Source of the DNA: Glandiceps talaboti
Lineage: Eukaryota; Hemichordata; Enteropneusta; Spengelidae
Length of the DNA stretch: 62,000 nt
NCBI RefSeq assembly: GCF_964340395.1
Contig: NC_135563.1
Coordinates: 14,972,151-15,034,150 of the forward strand
Direction: 5' to 3'
Shown: in pieces, positions 24,901 to 35,455 of the stretch
Numbering within the stretch: the stretch's first letter is position 1
How the letters are laid out: the number at the start of each line of letters is the position of its first letter
The notes under the pieces: generated by a model
Database searches by the model: none
What the model saw: the letters and a program-made list of their open reading frames with translations, nothing else
What the model was told of the DNA's origin: nothing
Made by a program: the position numbers and the translations under genes

Positions 24901-26127
24901 TACCTTACATGCTATGCGACCTGTGGTCACTTTCAAAGTTAGAAAAATTGCCTGAGTCTAACAGCTAGACTACATACTTACCAAAGCAGCAAAATATTCC
25001 GTTTCTGTCTCACTTCCACCTTTTGACCTTATGACCTCTGTGACAGCAGCTAACACAGCACAGATCTACATTAAAATGAAAAACAAAATTTGCAAACAAA
25101 TATGAAAACATGTAGATAATACAAATATCATAACTTACAGTTTTATCAAGTACAATATTCAATGCAACAGATCAAAGGATAGCCTACATCATATAGACAA
25201 ATATTGACAACTAGATATCTGGTCACATTTTGAATATGCCACCTACTCTGAGATATGCAGGTTTGTTATAACTAACACGTTTCAGTTAAAAGTAAACAGT
25301 ACTGCCTACAAATTGAGTAACACTGTCACTATGCCAACATTAAACCTTGTATTTTTTACTGCATCTTTTTGAAATTTATTTTTAATATAGATATAATATT
25401 ATGTGAATACATATGTGTATGTTTGATGGCATCAGTAGTGTAAAATATTCTTACATAAAAGTACAACTAAAACAACACTATTTGTACATGCACTGTAGAA
25501 ATACGTACAAAAAACAAGAGTAGTTTCACAGCACAGCTCGGCATTTGTTTTCCATTTGAGCAAACCAAAATTGCAAACTGGAAACAAAGTATTCACCTCT
25601 TTATGACTGGCTGAGTTATTGTCCCAGAAAGTTTTGACTCTATCAAATGTAGGATTAGTGCAGTCACTTAGTCCACTCATAAATGTACCATAGGTCTTGT
25701 CACTGCTTGTATCCCATGATTTCTTATCAGCATCTTGTATGTCTATGTCATCAGTATTAAGAACAGCTTCATCATGACGTTTCAATGCTTTTTGTGTTAA
25801 ACCACTTCCTCCTACAGAAAAAACAAAATATCTCACATCAAATTGTATAGAGCGAGTTCTTCTCTCTCGCTGTGTGTGCATGTATGTATGTATGTATGTA
25901 TGTATGTATGTATGTATGTATGTATGTATGTATGTATGTATGTATGTATGTATGTGTGTGTGTGCATGTATGTACATACGTATATGTATGTAGTATGTAT
26001 CATACATATGTATATGTATATATGTGTGTATGTATACATGTGTTCGTATGTATGTATGTATGTATGTATGTATGTATGTATGTATGTATGTATGTATGTA
26101 TGTATATGTATGTAGTATGTATGATAC

Positions 26128-26158
<31 letters not shown>

Positions 26159-26704
26159 TAATCATGGAAGTATACTTCCACATGGTATAATCTATGCATG
26201 ATACATCTACCTATGTATCTCTCTATGTATTTAACGTTATGTACATCTATACATATACATGCATGATGTATGTTCATATAAGATTATAAGAACAAATGAT
26301 TTTTGATCAAACATTAAGTCCATAACAAGACTTTTGATACTTCAAAACATTGTAAATTTATCCAGTTATTTTTGTAGATACAAAAAAGATACCGGGATGG
26401 CGTTATCATTCAATCTGTTATTGACATTTTTATTTATTATTGATGGGACAACCGTTCTGAGACATCCCAATAGTATAAATGTACTTCAAACATGTATTTC
26501 ACTGGAAAATGTTTTACAATGATCACTTGACTGCCATTTTTAAAACAGGGTCGAGAATGTATAAATACCTGAAGTTGTTCGATGAAAGAAATGGCCTTTT
26601 GCTGCCTCTCTATGTGATTTGGACACCGGATTTGTACTACTACTATGTCCTTTTTTCCATCTCTTCGCTTTGCCACCTTTAACGCGTCCAGGTCCACGTC
26701 CCAT
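10492..26704 (-). CDS. RRP12: RRP12-like nucleolar protein, ribosomal RNA processing, 1302 residues
   Basis: RRP12 is a HEAT-repeat (NUC173 family) nucleolar factor needed for maturation and export of pre-ribosomal subunits, mainly the small one. I built 27 coding exons, all GT-AG and phase-consistent: 26569-26704, 25597-25811, 24982-25065, 24372-24448, 23596-23818, 22839-22977, 22240-22367, 21567-21757, 20693-20804, 19662-19841, 19149-19327, 18480-18601, 17792-18019, 17339-17490, 16638-16799, 16006-16164, 15616-15805, 15098-15205, 14465-14622, 14127-14218, 13544-13711, 12885-13054, 12396-12598, 11999-12062, 11610-11686, 10960-11042, 10492-10600. The length matches the animal protein (about 1300). 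Signatures: [11 protein letters not shown] near the N-terminus, [15 protein letters not shown] at 86-100, [15 protein letters not shown] near 230-245, [17 protein letters not shown] near 375, [14 protein letters not shown] near 620, SIEDLL at 1068 with an acidic run and [22 protein letters not shown] at 1214, and a basic nucleolar tail. The start matches the family N-terminus. It is head to head with the receptor-like gene at 27025. Confidence 0.97.
12699..12793. repeat. (CA)n microsatellite in an RRP12 intron
   Basis: Nearly pure CA dinucleotide run between RRP12 exons 22 and 23. Long histidine/threonine frames across it are shadows. Confidence 0.95.
14321..14475. repeat. Tandem duplication across the RRP12 exon 19 donor
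   Basis: Units of about 63 bp: CAAATCAAATCAAATTACTAAT, a CCATGG-containing middle and ATGCTAATTCA..ATGAAGT. The third copy contains the real exon 19 end and donor (minus strand AAATTA/GTAAGT, boundary at 14465). The other two carry AAATTA/GTAATT at about 14337 and 14400, so near-intact donor copies lie just downstream of the real one. Confidence 0.85.
15338..15478. repeat. Low-complexity C-run, A-run and (CAA)n tract
   Basis: A C-run of about 14, then A-rich sequence and CAA units, in the RRP12 intron between exons 17 and 18. Reading frames across it are not genes. Confidence 0.9.
15846..15905. repeat. (GT)n microsatellite in an RRP12 intron
   Basis: GT dinucleotide run ending in TGCGCGC, between RRP12 exons 16 and 17. 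Confidence 0.95.
18066..18219 (+). pseudogene. LINE reverse-transcriptase C-terminal fragment, antisense in an RRP12 intron
   Basis: The plus strand reads [20 protein letters not shown] then FTKAYGVL and a stop at about 18218. The pattern I.QASSLDxFKxKLKTYLFxKA(Y/F) is the usual last stretch of CR1/L2/Jockey-type LINE polyproteins. Only this end is visible; upstream sequence is RRP12 exon 13 and intron. It lies between RRP12 exons 12 and 13 in opposite orientation. Confidence 0.65.
19012..19200. repeat. Tandem copies of the RRP12 exon 11 end
   Basis: The true exon 11 end (plus strand AGACTTACTCATCTCCAGTG, donor boundary at 19149) is followed in the intron by two decayed copies at about 19085 (GGACTTGTTCATCTCCAGTG) and about 19016 (AGACTTAAGCATCTCCACAG). 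Spacing is about 60-68 bp. In both extra copies the donor GT is lost. Confidence 0.75.
21905..22222. repeat. Dispersed repeat C, copy 1 (intron of RRP12)
   Basis: About 315 bp shared with 40793-41107 and, in part, 60283-60467, all in the same orientation. Shared landmarks are AAGGAAAATA.GAGTGACCTAAGG, AATTTTGAA..TGTTT..CTCATATTT, CACAGCAGAACCA and CAGAGTATATATTCCATATT. No frame persists across copies, so it is a non-coding mobile or satellite-like unit of unknown class. Confidence 0.8.
24195..24336 (+). mobile_element. Candidate LINE 3' tail
   Basis: The stretch ends TTGTCACCTGTGTGGACAAA then ACTTGTCAAAGTTAAATAAATAAATAAA. Such a short conserved 3' end followed by a simple (AAAT)n tail is typical of LINE 3' ends of the L2/CR1 kind. 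No coding part is clearly recognised upstream. It lies in the RRP12 intron between exons 4 and 5. Confidence 0.4.
25872..26162. repeat. (TATG)n microsatellite complex in RRP12 intron 1
   Basis: Long TATG runs, interrupted at 25955-26045 by a more varied stretch. The tetranucleotide is open in several frames on both strands, which creates artificial Tyr/Met/His/Thr-rich frames. Confidence 0.95.
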
Positions 26705-27024
26705 GACTATAATTTGTACGAAACCTTACGCCAGTGTAATGGTCAGCTGTGTAACTTCGGCCATGTGCGAATGATTGCAACACATGTGCTAGGGAGTCGA
26801 GCCCTTTAACTCACCAGATAAAGTACACATGAAGATGATTGGTCCAACACTTAGTTAAAATTGTATGAGAAATAAACCACGAAAATGACGTTATCCAATC
26901 ACCAGATTCTATTTTACAATCTTTTATATATGGCCATATATTTTTCATGCAAATTTAATGCTGAAATAATCATAAAATAATCCCAGCACTATTTCGTTTG
27001 AGATCGAGGTTACAAGGTGTTTGG
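26705..27024. promoter_or_regulatory. Probable bidirectional promoter, RRP12 and the receptor-like gene
   Basis: Only 320 bp separate the two divergent start codons (26704 minus, 27025 plus), so the core promoters must overlap or abut. No TATA box is placed convincingly for either side, in contrast to the gene at 5433-7990. Bidirectional, TATA-less promoters are common for housekeeping genes such as ribosome-assembly factors. This is inference from spacing. Confidence 0.6.
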
Positions 27025-28096
27025 ATGGTCAAAATGGCAGACAAAAGGTGCCACGATGTCGTGACTATGATTTTTTTGGTCGTTCTGTGCGCTTTCGTCG
27101 ACAGGTAAGTGAATCTGGGATATCTTAGATGGTCCGCAAGGCTAAAATAATTAGATATCGTTATCATTTTGGAAATTGTATAATTTTATGGTGGAAGAAA
27201 GCGGCCGATCTTCTATGGAAAACCCGGAAGTAAACATATCGTAACGTGTTGACAATAAAAGTGAAGATCGTTTCTCACGTTCGAAGGTTCACGCGAAAGT
27301 TGTTTCATCTCCACGTTAAATTATGCCAATTTTCTTAACATCACTGACGTCATATTCTTTCGTAAATTCGTCACTAAAATGTAAGTTGCTGTTTCGGTTT
27401 GTTTACAATGCAAACAATGTTGTGGGAGAACATATCTAATCGAGACTATTCAATAGCACTGCAGTTCGTGTTTGGAATACATAAATAAAAGCGTTCCACA
27501 TCTGTGCTCATCATGTGATATGACTATTACAAGTCAATCTCATTTTTATCAATAAAAAGGTCAATATAAATAAATGAAAAATCAATGTCATGAACTTTTT
27601 TTTGAGAAGTGAGTTCAAATTTGATACTTCCATGGTCTGTGATCGAACTTATTAAACTTAAAGGCCCACGATTCGATCCATTGTTCTCACGTACATGCTA
27701 TCTGTGGAGCCGTAAGGATTACATCTGATAATTCTTTTGTTCAGGACAAGGTTTTTAATTTAAAAATGTCTGCCAGATAACTGTTTTCCACACCTAGTTC
27801 AAAGCCTAACCTGATATGGGTGTCAGGGTTTGTGTGTTATGGCTTCTGGGTGCATGATGTCAGATACCAAATTTATTTTTCTGCAAAAATGTTTAAATAA
27901 AATCACTGATTTGCTCAATAAACATTTTTGCTGGTCTGATAAATATTTTTTATTTATCTTTAGACCAGAAATAAAAATATACTCAAAAGTAGTGACAAAA
28001 TCATATAATTTTTCCTGACAGAGATTGACAGTTTGTCATGAATAACTTTTAACCCTTTCTCCCTACTGGTATGACCTTGAGGACTTACATAACATA

Positions 28097-28127
<31 letters not shown>

Positions 28128-31100
28128 TGCAGACAGACAACAAAAACCAAGTGATACAGTGATTTTCATGCAATTGTGAGAGAAATAAATTAACTGTATG
28201 TCAGTAAACAACATATTTTGTGACAGCAATGACAATGTGCTGGCACTTTGTCAGGAGAAATTTTAGTACTTTCAGGAATTCTCACATTAATAATAGACTA
28301 ACAGATTCATAAATACTTGTATCAGTGTGTTGGTACACAGACACACTTGTGTAGTAGTGATATTTGCACTGCAGTGCAATACCGAAAACTTAAGTGTGTG
28401 TATTATGTATGCAAATAAATACTTATTTGTTCCTTATACATGTAAGTGCAGGATTGCACAGTGCTGCATAGGATAGACATAACAGAACCCCATATTGCAT
28501 GGGTGCCAGTGTGGTACTCAGGGGATTAGAACTTACACGTACATGTGTCCTTACTGCTGCCGAGAACACTGCAAGTGCTTGTGCAAATACCCTGAGTTTG
28601 CCACACTTGTACTCATCCATCATGGGGTTCTGTCATAGTGTTGTCTGTTTTCTTGTAAACCATGTAATTACATGTAAACTCATATTTCAGTCATTAATAT
28701 CAGAATATTCATATTTCAGTCATTAATATCAGAATATTTGAATTTCAGAAGTAAGTCTCAACATCAGTGCTTATTTGGTACTTTGACGAGTGAAAACTTA
28801 AGAGCAGACTTATTGAAGTCAAATCCGTGTGTCACTCCTACACATTTACCAAGCACACCCCAACCAGCAGTGACGCCACAGGTACCTACAGCTTCATCAC
28901 CAGTCACAAGTCAATCAATCACCAAGCAGATTCAAAGTACGACATTAAACATTACCACAAATGCAGCATTGTCATCTCAGACTACCACAACAACAGTAGC
29001 AGTACAACAATCACCATCATCATCATCATCACCATCACCATCACCATCACTATCACCGTCACTATCACTATCACCGTCTAGTACCAGTGATTCAAGTTAT
29101 AGCACTAAATTAAATATAGATACAAAACCAAGTACAGAAACTCCACAGTCAGCTGACAAGACTGATGATGATAATGATGATGATACAACCACACAAGGTG
29201 GTAGTAGAAGAAGACGAGATGCTGACGATAATGTCCAATCATCTACCTGTATGATATTTAAATATTTCAATACGGATGATTTAATTGTGAATGCCAAAAC
29301 AATATGGACAGCAGAATTTGCATGTGACAGTACTGGACTGTGTAAGAATCAAAAAGGTTGCCAAGATGTACAAAATATACAGGTACATAAATGCTAATGT
29401 TGTGTTAATTGTGTGAACTTGTGTTGTGTTGTGTTAGTTCTAGTGTGAAGTGTATTGTGTTTTGTTGTATAATATTGTGGAGTGTTTTGGATTACTTCGT
29501 ATAATGGTCACTTTGCATTCTGTTGTTTAAAAAATGTATTGGTTTGAATTGTACAATGTATTGGTTTGCATTGTACAATGTATTGGTTTGCATGGTTTTA
29601 CATAATGTAGTTTGTATTGTACATTGTATAATATGTTGTTTTGCATTGCATAATAGAATATATTGTTTGCATTGTATTACAAAATGTATTGGGTTGCATT
29701 GTATTACCTAATGGATTGGTTTGCATTGTATTTATTCTGGTGTGTATTGTAGTACTGTACTTTGTAATATTGTAGTTATTTTGTACCATGCCAATCACAT
29801 ATGATTGGTCTATATTCTGTTCTATTTTAGTAGGAGTGAGGGTGGAGGAGGGGAGAATGTTATTCAATGTTATTGGCCCAAAAATGGCACCAACCTTCCA
29901 TTATAATGTGACAGCTTTGTCTAAAATGGGGTTTTGCACTCAAACTGGCCTAAATGAGATTCGCGCCAGGGAGGTCCGCCTTTAACAAAACCAGTTGAGT
30001 AAGTGCCCACCCCTCTCCTGGAAATTACAGTTACCTTAAATAATGTTTTCTGTTACTATGCATTTATTTTTAGCAAAAGAATGATGTAAATACCGTACAT
30101 TGATTGGACAATAATGTTTGTTTGTTTGTTCATTCCATTCTACAGTTTAAAGGAAAGAGTTCTGGTCGTCTTTGTTGCTGTGAGGGGAAGGACTGTAATA
30201 AACCAACTACATTGGGTATTCCAGATGATCAGTTGTATCCTGGACTACAGGATTGTTATACAGACAACACGATCAATAAAACAGGTGATATCAGGCAGTG
30301 GTGGTTTCTTTAGCTGTTGCATCCTTTTGAGATCAGGGGCACACTGAAAAGGTTACGAGCAATCAAGAAAGTGAATTTAAACCTAAATTTATACATGTCA
30401 GCAAATATTAAGTAGAGTGACAATAAAAGATATTATTATATGAACAATTGTGAATTGGGCTTATAGTACGGGATGATCGCACAAGCTCAAAACAAACTTT
30501 GTTCGTTTAGGATAAAAACCCTTCCCCCTCCCCCTAAACGAATGTTCACAAGTGCGACATCACCATGTTCATATATGATGTAAACCATGATGAAAATTGT
30601 AGCGGTCTCACCACTACAACCAATGCAATGTAAAAACATTGTGATAAACACATTAAAATATTAGCAGAAAACCAATACTGTATATCACATTTGAAGTAAA
30701 TTTTATCAACTTAACATCTCAGTAGTAAATACAGAAGCTGGTTCCAATGAAGATGTGAAAGTTTTCAAAATTTGGTTAGAAGTGCGAAAATGAAGTTTAG
30801 CAATTGCATTGATGCTAGACCCCCCCCCCCTCCCCCTAAATGAACAAAGTTCATTTATTGAGTTTATATGACATTGCATGATTGTCCCAAGATGAGATAA
30901 ACCATGTGATGCCATGAATACTTCACGAAAACATTTAGTCTTCTGAAAACACATATTGAGTCTAGACAAATTATTTGAATATTGAAATATTTGTGAAAAA
31001 AACAAACTTTCATTTAGATTATGAAACCAAGGTGATGAAACTCTTTTGATCTATAGGATAAGATACGTAAAGCAAATAATGATGACTTGACTCTTGGTTT

Positions 31101-33048
31101 GACATAGTGGAATGGGGCAAAGCTAAATACATGATGAAATGCCTTCAATGTAGCTTGTGTGTGGTTAGATTACCTTGTGATACACGTTGAGTGTATCAAA
31201 TTTATCAGGACAAGTGCTCGTTCAAAAATTCACTGTTAAGATGACACAGACTAATAACCAATAGTTTTTAAGTCTGTACATCAAATGTCAGCTTTAATTT
31301 ATGGTATGATTTTATTACAGTTCCTTTTATGAAAACGTCATGCAAAAATGAAAACAGCCAATTCTGTATCAACGTAACAAAAGCAAAGACGACAAGCTAC
31401 CACTGCAGTAACGCTTTTTATGAGAAGATTTGTGTTGATAATAGTTTGACTAACAACAGCTGCTATACAGGACCTGTGAGTAGTATTGTGATTAGTCTAT
31501 CTTTAATGATTATCACAAGTCAATCTGATTAAAATCAGATGTGATGAATGTGACTTGATTTCTTTATTTACCTCTATATTCATTGTTTAGTGTCATTTGG
31601 TTTCTATTTTGTTGTTCTGGGAGTGATGGCTGTCTTTACACTCCTGGAACAACAAATTTTGAAAACAAGCGACGCTAAACGAAGGAAATAGAGGTAAATA
31701 AAGAAATCGAGCCATCTTCACTACATCAAATTTTAATCAGATTAATCATAGTAGAGATTAGTATACTGTAGTAGCCAGTTACTGCAGATGGGAAAATCTT
31801 GTGAATGTTAGAGTTTCCTGTACATGGTAAATGTCATGTTTTTGCTAAGGTTGTATGACCATGGTTAAATCACAATGGAGGGAAAATAGAGTCAAATTAA
31901 AATTCCCTTTAACAATGGAAAAAAATTGAAAATCATTTCCCATGTTTTCATATCATTGTCGATACTGAAAATTATTTTTGATATATGTATGCCAAATCCC
32001 CTCAAGTGAAAAACCTTATATGTTTGGTTCTACATTGATTATTTCAGTATTATTAAAACTACCAGCATATATCTTGTTTTCTTGTTGAACGTGTTGTCAT
32101 GGTAATACACATTATATTTTCCTTGTCGTCCTTCAAAAATGAGAAAATCTGACATAGTGGATCAATTCTGAATCATTTTCATTTGTCTTTCTGTTGTCAG
32201 CTTAATGGTGAAAGTGAAGACTCAACAATCTGTTGTTGTAAAGACAATGACTGCAATGCAGATCCCAATTTTGTTGTAAGTACATTGTGTTGTGCATGTC
32301 TGCTCAAAATCACCATTGCATAATTCAAATTGTAGCTCAGAAACTTGTTGTTGGATTTCTGATGTGGCCTGTTTATGCTCTCTAGATTAAAAAGCAATGA
32401 CAATTTTCTGGGTTATTTGAAATTTAGGCTTGTCTCATTTTTTACAATTTGTACTTATTTTTGTGAATAACAGTTCATACTCATGGAAAATAAGAGTTTT
32501 ACAAGATTACATTTTGTGACAAGACGGAAGTAGAATTTTGTAAGTTTAATGGTCTGTGATGTGATGCTCAGAAAAGTGTGGAGTGATTATTAGATGATGA
32601 AGCCCTTCAGGCATATACATTATATGTTATATAATTTGACATTAATTCAATGGAGATCAAAGGCGTCAAAGAAATTACCATCTTGATTAAGCAGCTGAGC
32701 CCACAGATTGATTTTCTGCCCTCAGGAAACCAACGATCATTTCTTTCCTGCTATAATAACTGAATTCAGTAGACTTTTTGATGATAAGTTTAGAAAATGA
32801 TTTATACAACCATCTGGGTAGCGTAGAAATATATTGACACTTTCCTCTTTTCCTTTTCTCGACAGACCCAAAACCAAAGCAGGATGTTCAACTACAATAT
32901 TGTGATCTATGTCTTATCGACACTAATTATTGTAGTTTTGATAATCACAGTGATACTGTTATTGGTTAGACGTAGGAAATCTCCCATGGATCCTGACATG
33001 GTGCAAATAACGTATAGTCGTCTGACAGCTGATCTTGCAGATGGTTGA
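27025..33048 (+). CDS. Kinase-less tandem activin/BMP-receptor-like membrane protein, 421 residues
   Basis: Six coding exons, all phase-consistent: 27025-27104, 28749-29382, 30146-30284, 31321-31475, 32201-32275, 32866-33048. Residues 1-25 form a signal peptide (hydrophobic TMIFLVVLCAFV). Domain 1 has ten cysteines: C34, C54, C194, C219, C225, C231, C248-C250, C255; domain 2 has the same pattern: C275, C292, C300, C313, C322, C332, C347-C349, C354. Each ends in CCC....CN (LCCCEGKDCN; ICCCKDNDCN), the hallmark of type II activin/BMP receptor ectodomains (three-finger fold). Between C54 and C194 lies a Ser/Thr/Pro-rich, acidic insert with a furin-type RRRR/D site at 180-184. One membrane helix spans about 373-395, then RRRK and a 26-residue tail with ITYSRL (409-414), an ITIM-like motif. 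There is no kinase domain. N-glycosylation sites include NKT 282, NVT 302 and NNS 329. A decoy or inhibitory receptor of the BAMBI type is the likeliest role; a divergent Ly6/uPAR protein is the alternative. Confidence 0.85.
27105..28748 (+). other. Intron 1 of the receptor-like gene
   Basis: It contains an (ACAG)n run at about 28098-28140, a short CTATC.GTGGAGC..AAGGATTACAT segment near 27700 that recurs near 55360, and two copies of ATTCATATTTCAGTCATTAATATCAG near 28677-28735, just before the exon 2 acceptor. No exon was found in it. Confidence 0.6.
28677..28748 (+). repeat. Tandem pyrimidine/CAG units at the receptor exon 2 acceptor
   Basis: CATATTTCAGTCATTAATAT occurs twice in a row (about 28681 and 28710), followed by GAATTTCAG, the acceptor used at 28748. 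The two upstream copies each hold an alternative TTTCAG acceptor. Confidence 0.7.
30465..30890. repeat. Imperfect inverted repeat in a receptor-gene intron
   Basis: The arm at about 30470-30515 (CAAACTTTGTTCGTTTAGG) is inverted at about 30835-30885 (CCTAAATGAACAAAGTTCA). Pyrimidine runs CCCCCTCCCCCTAAA border both arms. It may be a decayed short foldback element. Confidence 0.45.
31522..31743. mobile_element. Short foldback element (long hairpin) in a receptor-gene intron
   Basis: Nearly the whole 222-bp segment folds on itself. The outer arms are AATCTGATTAAAAT against its inverse at 31730-31743. The middle arms are GATTTCTTTATTTACCTCTAT against its inverse near 31690-31715. The inner arms are GTTGTTCTGGGAGTG against CACTCCTGGAACAAC around a short loop near 31633-31645. 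It starts 47 bases after the exon 4 donor. Confidence 0.8.
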
Positions 33049-33700
33049 GGAAACCTGTCCAGCAGCACGGTTGATTTATAAGTCTTTCACTTTTATTTTA
33101 CATCAGTTTGTGTTTAGTCACAGCCACCTTGTTACCTTTCTCACTGCCCATGAATAGATTCTACAGTTAATCTTCCTACCATTTTAGCATAGACTCAGGA
33201 GTAAACTCTTTATGGTTTCAGCGTGTCAATTTTAATAACATGAGTGAACCACTGAAGGCTGAAAAACAGTAACCGGGGGAAAAACACCCACAGGAAAAAG
33301 AGTAGATGCTATTGAAGCAGGGTTTTTTTAACGGTAATTTTGCTTTACTTTCATTGCTATTGCTATCAAAGAGTCTATGAAACTTTCAAAATGTACGATA
33401 GAAAGCAAGGAGAATATATCTTAATTTACTTACATTATAAACATTTACAGCCGAGTTTTGGTAACAATAGATTTGAGGAAAAAAAATCACTCTGGGCTAA
33501 AGTACAATCACATATCTTTAGACTTGTTACAGGAAAACTTTAGTCTCTGGTTTTTTTAAATACATTTTTTGAATCACAAAAGTACCAAACTAAAAGTTAA
33601 TATTTGCCATTAACTTTATACAAACAAGCTGCCTACATGCAAATGTGCTATACTAAGAATAAGATATCATTTTAGCCCCCACCAGGCAAAAATTATTAGA

Positions 33701-33725
33701 TGTGACCTTGACCTTCAAGGTCACA
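33701..33725. promoter_or_regulatory. Perfect palindrome of extended nuclear-receptor half sites
   Basis: TGTGACCTTGA and TCAAGGTCACA form perfect 11-bp inverted arms around a 3-bp spacer. TCAAGGTCA is the extended half site bound by NR5A and ERR-type nuclear receptors. A further TGACCTTGA lies at 33982-33990 with TGACCTT at 33994. It lies 650 bases past the receptor-like gene stop codon; function is not shown. Confidence 0.45.
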
Positions 33726-35455
33726 TCAACATAAAACGATTTTTAGCAAATTGCAGTATAAATGTGTAGCCAATTTCTTTAACATCTTGTGGAAAGACAG
33801 AATATTGGTTAGTATTTATGATTCTGGTGGTCATACCATCCTCAACAGAGCTAGAGTGATGGCCATATTTGAAAATAAAATATTTGTTCAGAAGCTTTGG
33901 AGATAGAATACATGGAAACTTGGTTATGTGTTATCTCCCATAACATCAGATATAATATTTCTTCTCTGGTATTATTAAATTTGACCTTGACTTTGACCTT
34001 TGTTGTCAAATGTCAAACTTGATTATGTTCTTAGGTAGCACGTTTTGTGTTGTATTTGAGTGGCTTTCAAATATTAGACATAACATTGGATATAGAAAGT
34101 AATGTCACTTTTGTCTGAGGGATTGTCATTATATTAATATCTGAAAATACATATAGTAGAGGGGGGGGATATATCATCGATGGAGACTTGTTCTTGTGCT
34201 CTCTGCACATTATTATAGCTCCATATTGCTTGATATTGCCACTGGCTCAGATTAAAAAACCGCTAAAGACTGCTAAAATACTAATATCAGTCTTTGTAGT
34301 GCCATAAACTCTTATTTCCATGGAAACGCTACCTTGCCATAATGTGATGTCATGACAACCATTGTGTTTAAGTGACTGTCTATAAGTTATGTATTGGATG
34401 TTATTTAATGACTGGAAAAACAACTTAATGATAATAAGTTCTATATTTATATTGTATCAGTTTTCAATGTAACACTATTAGCAGTATTCAAAAGGAAAGC
34501 GATAGAAGGTAGGGCACGCACCCTTCTCAACTGACAGTGAATCTACTCAAAGAATACTATGATAGAACGTGTTATTTGAAATTAAGAATCCGATGTAACA
34601 TACTTAAACTGAAATTTGATTTTAGTAGGACTTTATTCAATTGTCGTTTTTTCAAACAATACAACAATATGTAAGAATAACTCCTACAGCCATGCTGTAG
34701 TAAAATATTATATTAGTTAGCATTCAATGCAACATATATGTACATATGTTAAAGTTATGATTTATAGTTTATTTATTATCTATAAGATTCGTGACTACCG
34801 GTAAACATTAAAACCAAGGTGATTTATTGGTACATGTATGACATGCTATAAAATTCATATCTGACCTTTTGAATCAATATGTTTGAATCTAGTCAAAAAT
34901 GTCATCATTAGTCGGTGAGTGCAGCGAAATGTTCTTTCTGGGCCTTAGGATGTTGTTTCCATTCTAAGAATAGAAACTGATTTATTGAAAAATGATCAAA
35001 TTGGTCTCATTTCTCGTCAATACTGCATGAAGTAGAAAACACAATTTTTTATGTTCTAAATGTTTAGTTCATGTTGTCAAACCTATTCCAGTAGTTACAC
35101 TTATAGTAGCATGATTTCTTCATGTGGTTTTCATCAGTCAACTTCATTGGTGTACTCTAAAGCTTACCTTTTTTATTGTGCAATATTTCTTTGTTCTTTG
35201 TTTATATGTTGTGTTTCTTTTGGTGAAAATTATGTTTTATATTGTCTCTGTAATACAACCAGCATTTTCTTTATTAAGCATTTGTTTTTTATATGCATAT
35301 TGTTAAAACTATCCTGACATGGTTAAGTGTCAACACAACGATTAAAGACCTTGTAACATGTATCAAAATTTGGATGTCAACAAATTTACATGTAATTGTT
35401 ATGGATGTCAAAAACCAGCGATGATGGTAGACCTTGTCACCAAATTCACAATTGT

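Noticed and set aside
25432-26277. Long minus-strand frame of 281 codons rich in Tyr, Ile, His and Thr, and similar plus-strand frames
   Set aside because: It reads through the (TATG)n microsatellite in RRP12 intron 1; only its low end overlaps real RRP12 exon 2.
10492-26704. Intronic box C/D or H/ACA snoRNAs in RRP12, expected for some ribosome-assembly genes
   Set aside because: I looked for paired C and D boxes on the minus strand and found none I could support by eye.
28827-29081. Thr/Ile/Ser-rich frame within receptor exon 2
   Set aside because: A shadow frame of the TCA/CCA-repeat part of the real coding exon.
33340-33543. 67-codon plus-strand frame 290 bases after the receptor-like gene
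   Set aside because: No domain, signal peptide or splice signal; most likely 3' untranslated or flanking sequence by chance.
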